A stretch of 22,147 bases of DNA from an uncultured Collinsella sp. GTDB lineage: Bacteria > Actinomycetota > Coriobacteriia > Coriobacteriales > Coriobacteriaceae. Of the stretch, positions 16,822 through 22,147 are shown piece after piece. Within the stretch, counting starts at the first letter, position 1. Each line of letters begins with the position of its first letter. Both the position numbers and the translations under genes were made by a program. The notes under the pieces are model-generated. The model was given only the letters and a program-made list of their open reading frames with translations, made no database searches and was not told where the DNA came from. The stretch lies in the NCBI GenBank assembly GCA_937969105.1, contig CALBUZ010000073.1, positions 1-22,147 of the forward strand. The letters run 5' to 3'.

Positions 16822-17612
16822 TAGAAGACCACCACCTTGGAAGCATCAAACACGGGGCCGCACATGCAGGCGCCCTTCATACCGTCGACCGTCTCGACAT
16901 TGCAGGTGTTGCAGGCACCAAAGCCGCAGCTCATCATGCGCTCGAGCGACACCTCGCAGTACGCGCCGGCCTCGGCGGCAGCGGCGGCGACCTTCTTCAT
17001 CATAACGGCGGGACCACAGCTGGCGACGTAGTCGTAACCGCCCTCGCCGAGCAGCTCGGCGGCAGGATCGGTGCAGAAGCCGTGCGTGCCCAACGAGCCG
17101 TCGTCGGTGCACACATTGACCGTGGCTCCCAGCGCGCGGAACTCGTCGACGCCCACGGCCTTGGACGCGGTGCCAAAGCCCAGGCACACGTCAACGTCCA
17201 CGCCCTGCTCGGCAAGCATGCCGGCCAGGCAGAGCACGGGCGGAACGCCAATGCCGCCGGCGACGAGCAACGCCTTCCTGGTGCCCTCGGGCACGAGCCA
17301 GCCGCGGCCGCCAGGGCCCAGCAAGTTAGAGGTGGAGCCAGGGGCCATCTGTGACAGACGGCGGGTATCATCGCCCACGACGGCGTACCACAGCTCGACA
17401 GTGCCGGCCTCGGCGTCGGCGCGATAGAAGCTCAGGGGCACGCGAAGCAGCGAGGAAGCATCGCCCGGCACGGCGATATTCACGAACTGACCGGGCTTGA
17501 GCGCACTTGCAAGCTTGGGGGCCGAGATAACGAGCGAGAAGATGCCGTCGGCGATCTCCTGGTTCGAGACGACCTCGAAGTCGTGCATGCGTGCAGTGGA
17601 AGGTGTGGGCAT
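16821..17612 (-). CDS. pyrK: Dihydroorotate dehydrogenase electron transfer subunit PyrK
   Basis: FAD and [2Fe-2S] partner of PyrD that delivers electrons to NAD+. The 263 residues hold a ferredoxin-reductase-like FAD domain (LKPGQFVNI, RVPLSFYR), an NAD domain (KALLVAGGIGVPPVLCLA) and the C-terminal cluster motif with cysteines at about 229, 234, 237 and 249 (CGFGACNTC...CMCGPVF). A further Cys at 251 is present. The ATG at 17612 has GGAG upstream. A gap of 92 nt with a stable hairpin separates it from pyrC. Confidence 0.95.
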   Translation of the reverse strand: MPTPSTARMHDFEVVSNQEIADGIFSLVISAPKLASALKPGQFVNIAVPGDASSLLRVPLSFYRADAEAGTVELWYAVVGDDTRRLSQMAPGSTSNLLGPGGRGWLVPEGTRKALLVAGGIGVPPVLCLAGMLAEQGVDVDVCLGFGTASKAVGVDEFRALGATVNVCTDDGSLGTHGFCTDPAAELLGEGGYDYVASCGPAVMMKKVAAAAAEAGAYCEVSLERMMSCGFGACNTCNVETVDGMKGACMCGPVFDASKVVVF

Positions 17613-17649
17613 AGACGCTCCAATCCCCCATGCGGTTGCATGGTTCAGG

Positions 17650-17684
17650 CGAACAGAAAGCGCGGCACCGCAAGGGCGCCGCGC
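17650..17684 (-). terminator. Hairpin with short U tail between pyrC and pyrK
   Basis: On the minus strand GCGCGGCGCC (17684-17675) pairs with GGTGCCGCGC (17669-17660): 10 bp with one G-U pair and a 5-nt loop. TTTCTGTT follows. The U tract is poor, so it may be a partial terminator or an mRNA-stabilising hairpin that lowers pyrKDF expression. Confidence 0.5.
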
Positions 17685-17704
17685 ACAAAAGCGATAAGGC
17701 TATG

Positions 17705-18994
17705 CTAGCAGATGCAGCCGTCAGCAAGCGTCTGCTTACCGCCGACAAACACATCGGTGGCACGACCGGTGAGCGTGCGGCCGGCAAAACCGGAGTTCTC
17801 GGCGCGCGACTCGTAGCCGTCCTCGCCGACCGTCCAGGTGGCGGTGGGATCGAACACGGTCAGGTCGGCAACGGAGCCCGCCTTGACCTGAACCTGGTCC
17901 AGACCCAGGATCTCGCGCGGCTTGATGGCCATGAGCTCGACCATGCGGCCCATGCCCATCTTACCGGTGTTGACCAGCTCGGTAAGCACGAGCGCCAGCG
18001 AGGTCTCGAGGCCGATCATGCCGAAGGGCGCAAGCTCGAACTCGCGAGCCTTCTCCCACGGGGTGTGGGGAGCGTGGTCGGTGACGATGACGTCTACGGT
18101 GCCGTCAATGACGCCCTGACGGATTGCCTCGGCATCCTCATCGGTACGCAGCGGCGGATTGACCTTGAGCGAGGTGTTGTAGGTCTCGTCCAGGTCGTTC
18201 TCGGTCAGGAACATGTGGTGCGGGGTGGCCTCGCAGGTGACCTGCACGCCAGCAGCCTTACCGGCACGCACGAGCTCCAAGCCATGGGCGGTGGAGATGT
18301 GCTGGATGTGCAGCTTGGCACCGGTCAGCTTGGCGATCTCGATATCGCGAGCGATCTGCAGCTCCTCGCCTGCCGCCGGCCAGCCCTCGAGGGCCAGACG
18401 GGTAGAGACCTTGCCCTCGTTGATCTGGCCGTGACCGACCAGGTCCTCGTCCTGGCAATGGCTCATAAAGACCTTGCCGAACATCTTGCCGTAGTCCATG
18501 CAGCGACGGAGCATGCCTGCACCCTGCACGCCGCGACCGTCGTCGGTGAAGGCGACGGCGCCGTGGGCGACCATATCGCCCATCTCGGACATGGCCTCGC
18601 CCTTGAGACCGCGGGTCATGGCGCCAGAAGGATAGACGCGGCAGTGGCCGACCTCGGCAGCGCGGGACTTGACGAACTCAACGACGGTACCGTTATCGGT
18701 AACGGGGTCGGTGTTGGGCATGGCGCACACGCCGGTGAAGCCGCCCTTGGCAGCTGCGCGGGTGCCGCTCTCGATGTCCTCTTTGACCTCGTAGCCGGGC
18801 TCGCGCAGGTGGACGTGCATGTCCACCAAGCCAGGGACGAGGTACTTACCGGAAAGGTCGCGGACCTCGGCTCCCTCGGCGGCGAGGTTCTCGCCGACCT
18901 CGGCGATCTTGTCGCCGTCGATCAGGACGTCAACGACACCGTCAAGCTCGACGGACGGGTCGACGACGTGGGCATTCTTAAGAAGCAAGGCCAT
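17705..18994 (-). CDS. pyrC: Dihydroorotase (class I)
   Basis: Zinc amidohydrolase that cyclises carbamoyl aspartate to dihydroorotate. The 429 residues show the metal site VDMHVHLREPG (H60, H62), AMPNTDP, FTDDGRGV, HCQDEDL, IQHIST, CEATPHHM, the NPPLR substrate loop and VTDHAPHTPWEK with the catalytic Asp. The ATG at 18994 has GGAGGTG 8 nt upstream and lies inside the 3' end of pyrB (17-nt overlap). An in-frame ATG 15 nt upstream has no such site. Confidence 0.97.
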   Translation of the reverse strand: MALLLKNAHVVDPSVELDGVVDVLIDGDKIAEVGENLAAEGAEVRDLSGKYLVPGLVDMHVHLREPGYEVKEDIESGTRAAAKGGFTGVCAMPNTDPVTDNGTVVEFVKSRAAEVGHCRVYPSGAMTRGLKGEAMSEMGDMVAHGAVAFTDDGRGVQGAGMLRRCMDYGKMFGKVFMSHCQDEDLVGHGQINEGKVSTRLALEGWPAAGEELQIARDIEIAKLTGAKLHIQHISTAHGLELVRAGKAAGVQVTCEATPHHMFLTENDLDETYNTSLKVNPPLRTDEDAEAIRQGVIDGTVDVIVTDHAPHTPWEKAREFELAPFGMIGLETSLALVLTELVNTGKMGMGRMVELMAIKPREILGLDQVQVKAGSVADLTVFDPTATWTVGEDGYESRAENSGFAGRTLTGRATDVFVGGKQTLADGCIC

Positions 18995-19922
18995 TATCGG
19001 CACCTCCAAGCAGCAGATACAGGATAGCCATACGCACGCAGATACCGGCGTAGACCTGCTCCAGGATGACGGAGCGTTGCGGGTGGTCGGCCATATAGGA
19101 GTCGAACTCGACGCCGCGGTTGATGGGGCCCGGGTGGCAGATAATCGCGTCGGGCTTCATGAGCTTCTCGCGGTCCTTGGTCAGACCGAAGAGCTTGTGG
19201 TACTCGCGAATCGTGGGGAACGGGGCACCCTCGAGGCGCTCCTGCTGTACGCGCAGCATGTAGACGACGTCCAGCTCGGGCAGGACGGAATCGAGGTCGC
19301 TCGTCACGTGGTCGCAGCCCAGAACCTCGGGCGCCGGCGGCAGCAGCGTGCCGGGGGCGACGGCGTAGGTCTCGCAGCCCATGATCTTCAACGCGGGGAT
19401 CAGCGAGCCGCAAACGCGGGAGTGGGAGATGTCGCCGACGACGGCGACCTTCAGACCGTGGAAGTCACCCTTGTGCTCCCAGATGGTGTACAGGTCAAGC
19501 AGAGCCTGCGTGGGGTGGTTGTGCTTACCGTCACCGGCGCAGATAACGCTCGCGGGCGAATTCTGCGTGACGATGTAGGGAGCACCGGCATGCTTGTCGC
19601 GCACGACAATGCAGTCAATCTTGTAGGCGTTGAGGGTCTCGACGGTATCGACGAGGCTCTCGCCCTTGACCGTGGAGGTCGAAGAGCCGCCGAAATTGAG
19701 GCTGTCGGCCGAAAGACGCTTCTCGGCGAGCTCGAAGGAGCTGCGGGTACGCGTCGAGGGCTCATTGAACATGTTGACGATGGTCTTGCCCTTGAGCGTG
19801 GGGACCTTCTTGATGGCACGCTCGTTGACCTCGGAGAACGCCTTGGCGGTCTCGAGGATGAGCTTGATGTCCTCTTCGGAGTACTCGGTAATGTCGATCA
19901 GGTGCTTATGATTGAACGCCAC
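18978..19922 (-). CDS. pyrB: Aspartate carbamoyltransferase catalytic subunit
   Basis: Joins carbamoyl phosphate and aspartate, the committed step of the pathway. The 314 residues have the carbamoyl phosphate loop STRTRSSFE (from 56), HPTQALLDL (136-144), VAVVGDISHSRV, and near the C-terminus CHPGPINRGVE. No regulatory pyrI is adjacent, so regulation is probably at the leader. Two GTG starts are possible: 19922 is taken because GGGAGG ends about 11 nt upstream and the gap from the pyrR stop is 4 nt. The other, at 19934, touches the ribosome-binding site. Confidence 0.95.
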   Translation of the reverse strand: MAFNHKHLIDITEYSEEDIKLILETAKAFSEVNERAIKKVPTLKGKTIVNMFNEPSTRTRSSFELAEKRLSADSLNFGGSSTSTVKGESLVDTVETLNAYKIDCIVVRDKHAGAPYIVTQNSPASVICAGDGKHNHPTQALLDLYTIWEHKGDFHGLKVAVVGDISHSRVCGSLIPALKIMGCETYAVAPGTLLPPAPEVLGCDHVTSDLDSVLPELDVVYMLRVQQERLEGAPFPTIREYHKLFGLTKDREKLMKPDAIICHPGPINRGVEFDSYMADHPQRSVILEQVYAGICVRMAILYLLLGGADNGLAS

Positions 19923-19926
19923 GGTA

Positions 19927-20523
<597 letters not shown>

Positions 20524-20532
20524 TCACATGTC

Positions 20533-20552
20533 TTGACTGCTGACACAGTCAA
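20533..20552 (-). promoter_or_regulatory. Hairpin between the pyr attenuator and the pyrR ribosome-binding site
   Basis: Perfect 7-bp stem TTGACTG/CAGTCAA with a 6-nt loop. Its 5' arm starts in the last two U of the attenuator U-run, and its 3' end is about 15 nt before AAGGAG. It may affect pyrR translation or be a PyrR site; neither is shown. Confidence 0.5.
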
Positions 20553-20589
20553 AAAAATAGATGCCCGACCGCTCAAAGCGGACCAGACA
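20551..20589 (-). terminator. pyr leader attenuator (intrinsic terminator)
   Basis: On the minus strand TGTCTGG-T-CCGCT (20589-20577) pairs with AGCGGTCGGGCA (20573-20562) through 12 pairs with G-U pairs and one bulge. TCTA and then T7 (20557-20551) follow. It lies 40 nt before pyrR, and its 5' foot also belongs to the competing hairpin at 20585-20640. Confidence 0.75.
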
Positions 20590-20640
20590 CCCACAGGAAG
20601 TACTGCTCATTGACAGCTATGTAATTCCATGTGGGTATCT
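20585..20640 (-). promoter_or_regulatory. pyr leader antiterminator hairpin
   Basis: AGATACCCACATGGAA (20640-20625) pairs with TTCCTGTGGGTGTCT (20599-20585): 15 bp with one bulged base, one G-U pair and a 25-nt loop. Forming it uses TGTCT at 20589-20585, the foot of the terminator, so the two cannot both form. Confidence 0.7.
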
Positions 20641-20647
20641 CGTACCC
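20633..20647 (-). promoter_or_regulatory. pyr leader anti-antiterminator hairpin (possible PyrR site)
   Basis: GGGTACGAGATACCC on the minus strand: 5-bp stem with a CGAGA loop. Its 3' arm (TACCC) is part of the 5' arm of the antiterminator. In pyr leaders the first hairpin is the PyrR site, but this loop does not match the Bacillus PyrR consensus well, so binding is inferred from position. Confidence 0.5.
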
Positions 20648-20663
20648 CTTTAATGGTCAAGGC

Positions 20664-20672
20664 ATAGTGTAG
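20664..20672 (-). promoter_or_regulatory. Candidate -10 of the pyr operon promoter
   Basis: GGCTACACT on the minus strand, with TACACT as a 4/6 -10. A start about 7 nt downstream would place the beginning of the transcript just upstream of the first leader hairpin. No good -35 was found. Confidence 0.35.
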
Positions 20673-20764
20673 CCAACCTCGGGCTCAAATGCGAGCATAA
20701 ATACTAGTCAATCCGTGAACAGAGCCAATAGCTCCATAAACCTATATATATTTGTGGGACGCGC

Positions 20765-20793
20765 TTGAAAACCTTGTTGCGAGCTGGCATAAT
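20765..20793 (+). promoter_or_regulatory. Candidate upstream promoter on the plus strand
   Basis: TTGAAA (20765-20770), exactly 17 nt, CATAAT (20788-20793): 5/6 at both boxes. It would give rpmB a leader of about 160 nt or drive a short RNA. There is no open frame of note before rpmB. Confidence 0.5.
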
Positions 20794-20864
20794 CCCCTCT
20801 GCTGCACGCAAATCGGATCTACGTCCAGGGCCGTGGCGTGGGCACTATCGCCAAAAGAGGAATA

Positions 20865-20908
20865 TCTCTGTGTAGATTGCGCACAGAGACATGCTTCTGT
20901 GCTATAGT
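20865..20908 (+). promoter_or_regulatory. rpmB: rpmB proximal promoter with overlapping inverted repeats
   Basis: An extended -10 TGCTATAGT (-10 TATAGT at 20903-20908) is preceded by three alternating copies of a TCTGTG/CACAGA half-site. TCTCTGTG (20865-20872) and CACAGAGA (20882-20889) form one inverted repeat; GCACAGA (20881-20887) and TCTGTGC (20896-20902) form another that abuts the -10. This is where a repressor would sit. Confidence 0.5.
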
Positions 20909-20926
20909 TCAGGCTTGTTTGTTAAC

Positions 20927-20946
20927 GCGACATGTTCGTTTGTCGC
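20927..20946 (+). promoter_or_regulatory. Hairpin in the rpmB 5' leader
   Basis: GCGACA (20927-20932) and TGTCGC (20941-20946) form a perfect 6-bp stem with an 8-nt loop, ending 3 nt before AAGGAGG, the rpmB ribosome-binding site. It may influence translation; no known leader family is recognised. Confidence 0.4.
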
Positions 20947-20962
20947 CCAAGGAGGGTCAGTT

Positions 20963-21151
20963 ATGTCCAAAGTTTGCGAAGTTTGCGGTAAGCACCCCGT
21001 TGCCGGTCGCTCTATCAGCCACTCTCACCGCGTCACCAACCGTAAGTTCCGCCCCAACATCCAGCGCGTCTACGTCGTCGTCGATGGTCACCGTCGCAAG
21101 ATGAACGTTTGCTCCACCTGCCTCAAGTCCGGCAAGGTTGCGCGCTCCTAA
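20963..21151 (+). CDS. rpmB: 50S ribosomal protein bL28
   Basis: Large-subunit protein of 62 residues. It carries two CxxC pairs (C5, C8 and C50, C53), so it is the zinc-binding C+ form, with the typical HPVAGRSISHSHRVTNRKFRPNIQRV core. The start ATG follows AAGGAGG by about 6 nt. It is the only plus-strand gene in the window, divergent from the pyr operon and followed by an intrinsic terminator. Confidence 0.97.
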   Translation: MSKVCEVCGKHPVAGRSISHSHRVTNRKFRPNIQRVYVVVDGHRRKMNVCSTCLKSGKVARS

Positions 21152-21219
21152 ATAAGGTCTTACCAACAAGTACCTCGGACTCTCCGGGTCAAAGACCTCG
21201 CGTTCACATAGAACTTACC

Positions 21220-21251
21220 AAAGGCGTCCTCCATGTGGAGGGCGCCTTTTT
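21220..21251 (+). terminator. Intrinsic terminator after rpmB
   Basis: GGCGTCCTCC (21223-21232) pairs with GGAGGGCGCC (21237-21246), 10 bp with one T-G pair and an ATGT loop. TTTTT follows and AAA precedes. It is 68 nt past the rpmB stop. Confidence 0.92.
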
Positions 21252-21313
21252 GCACTCATTGGGGACAGACATACATGAGTGCTTTCACGCATTTGGGACA
21301 GACATGACGCGTG
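21252..21313. repeat. Two REP-like hairpins with a shared loop word next to a Y1 transposase gene
   Basis: CATTGGGGACAGACAT (21257-21272) and CATTTGGGACAGACAT (21290-21305) differ at one base and are 33 nt apart. The first lies between perfect 8-bp arms GCACTCAT (21252-21259) and ATGAGTGC (21275-21282). The second lies between CACGC (21286-21290) and GCGTG (21309-21313). Both thus expose GGGACAGACAT in a loop, though the arms differ. The pair ends 26 nt from the stop of the transposase gene. Confidence 0.6.
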
Positions 21314-21339
21314 CCGGCAGCGGTTCGCCCCACCCTGCC

Positions 21340-22116
21340 TCACGCTGCCTCGTTCCAGCCTGTGGTGGCCTTGGTCACACTTGTGGCGCCGATACCGGTG
21401 ATACGGGCAATTTGCTTGACCGTGAGATGCGCCCGCCTGAGCCTCAGCAAACAGGCATCGCGCTCGGGTCGCGGCAGGGCCTTGAGCAGCGCAGGATCTA
21501 TGCTCGGCAGGACTTCGCGCGCAACGGAAAAGGCCTCCTCATCGGGGATCCGCCGGCGTGGAAGAACCTCCACTGACCAGATGCGCCCGGCAACTTCCTC
21601 GAGATGCTCGCAATAACGACGAGACCCGCCGACAATATCGAGCATAGGGGCCGCATCACAGATGTCAAAGGGATCGTAGCCCAGCTGGTATGCCTTGTAG
21701 CTTGACCAACGGTACGCCTCGAGTGAGTTGATCGCACCTTTCACCGGATTGAGATGGATATAATCGAGCAGCTGCACCGCCTGCGTGTCCGACTCAACCG
21801 CGACCCGCGAATAGCGATTGTCAAACAGATGCCCCGTTCTCCCCGTTTTCCCATTGAAGTACTTAGCATATGCCGTCAATGCGCACTGCATCGCCTTTGA
21901 AAGGTTGTCACATGGGTCATCAACCATCAAATGGAAGTGGTTGTCCATAAGGCACCAAGCCAACACCGCCACTTCATGGCGCACGAACCTGTCTGAGATA
22001 TCCGATAAGAAGCGATAGCGGTCGGAGTCATCTTCAAAAATAATCTGTTTGGAGTTACCGCGGTCAAAGACATGGTAATAGCCGGTGATCGAAACGGCGC
22101 GGGCGCATCGGGGCAT
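21340..22116 (-). CDS. REP-associated tyrosine transposase (Y1/HUH family, TnpA_REP-like)
   Basis: Single-strand DNA transposase of the IS200-related Y1 group, usually one copy per locus and acting on REP-type hairpins. The 258 residues show YYHVFDRGNSKQIIF near the start, the HUH metal motif MDNHFHLMV (H60, H62), the probable catalytic Tyr in AYAKYFNGKTGRTGHLFDNRY (Y86 most likely), and YIHLNPVKGAI followed by YRWSSY. The C-terminal third adds an acidic linker and a probable helix-turn-helix (LTVKQIARITGIGATSVTKAT), as in larger members. The ATG at 22116 has AAGGAGA 5 nt upstream. There is no frameshift, so it may be active. The right window edge is 31 nt from the start, so any left-end hairpins are not visible. 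Confidence 0.9.
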   Translation of the reverse strand: MPRCARAVSITGYYHVFDRGNSKQIIFEDDSDRYRFLSDISDRFVRHEVAVLAWCLMDNHFHLMVDDPCDNLSKAMQCALTAYAKYFNGKTGRTGHLFDNRYSRVAVESDTQAVQLLDYIHLNPVKGAINSLEAYRWSSYKAYQLGYDPFDICDAAPMLDIVGGSRRYCEHLEEVAGRIWSVEVLPRRRIPDEEAFSVAREVLPSIDPALLKALPRPERDACLLRLRRAHLTVKQIARITGIGATSVTKATTGWNEAA

Positions 22117-22147
22117 AATCTCTCCTTCCAAAACTGTACAGGCAACA

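Noticed and set aside
17630..19027. 465-codon plus-strand open frame opposite pyrC
   Set aside because: Shadow of pyrC with no independent support.
20794..20962. A tRNA or known small RNA in the rpmB upstream region
   Set aside because: No cloverleaf, T-loop sequence or family hallmark was found; only short stems are present.
21109..21576. Plus-strand open frame after rpmB
   Set aside because: It begins inside rpmB and crosses the terminator and the transposase gene on the other strand; no domain or start site supports it.

Overview
The window is about 59% G+C by eye and densely coded. It reads as a chromosomal core region of a coriobacterial actinobacterium, most likely Collinsella or a close relative. 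Three things point there: an actinobacterial integration host factor (mihF) next to gmk and rpoZ, a Firmicutes-like pyrK-pyrD pair with a pyrR-controlled pyr operon, and a Firmicutes-like comEA-comEC-holA-rpsT-lepA-hemW-dnaJ-mtaB order. The genus is inferred from gene order and composition and was not tested. All genes run on the minus strand except rpmB.

Reading in the direction of transcription (right to left), the window starts with a REP-associated tyrosine (Y1) transposase gene at 21340-22116. Two small hairpins that carry the same GGGACAGACAT word lie just beyond its 3' end. Next comes rpmB (20963-21151, plus strand) with its promoter and terminator. Divergent from it is the pyrimidine operon pyrR-pyrB-pyrC-pyrK-pyrD-pyrF (20511 to 15188). 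Its leader can fold into mutually exclusive hairpins ending in an attenuator with a U7 run. The operon would make UMP from carbamoyl phosphate except for the OPRTase step, because pyrE and carAB are not in the window.

A terminator-like hairpin separates pyrF from the operon mihF-gmk-rpoZ-thiI (14948 to 12538), which combines a nucleoid protein, GMP kinase, the omega subunit of RNA polymerase and tRNA 4-thiouridine synthesis. A strong terminator closes it. The competence DNA-uptake pair comEA-comEC follows with an ATGA overlap, then holA (clamp-loader delta), rpsT with a leader that may attenuate, and a clear terminator.

The last block is lepA-dusB-hemW, closely packed, followed by two dnaJ-type genes and mtaB, which runs off the left edge. 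In Firmicutes hrcA-grpE-dnaK sits between hemW and dnaJ. Here that segment is absent, and the first dnaJ gene encodes an unusual protein: a J domain and a four-repeat zinc finger joined to hydrophobic membrane segments in place of the normal C-terminal substrate-binding and dimerisation domains.

No CRISPR array, rRNA, tRNA, prophage or toxin-antitoxin locus was seen. The most novel items are the membrane-anchored DnaJ, the pyr leader, the rpsT leader hairpin, the repeated half-sites at the rpmB promoter, and the REP-like hairpins beside the Y1 transposase.
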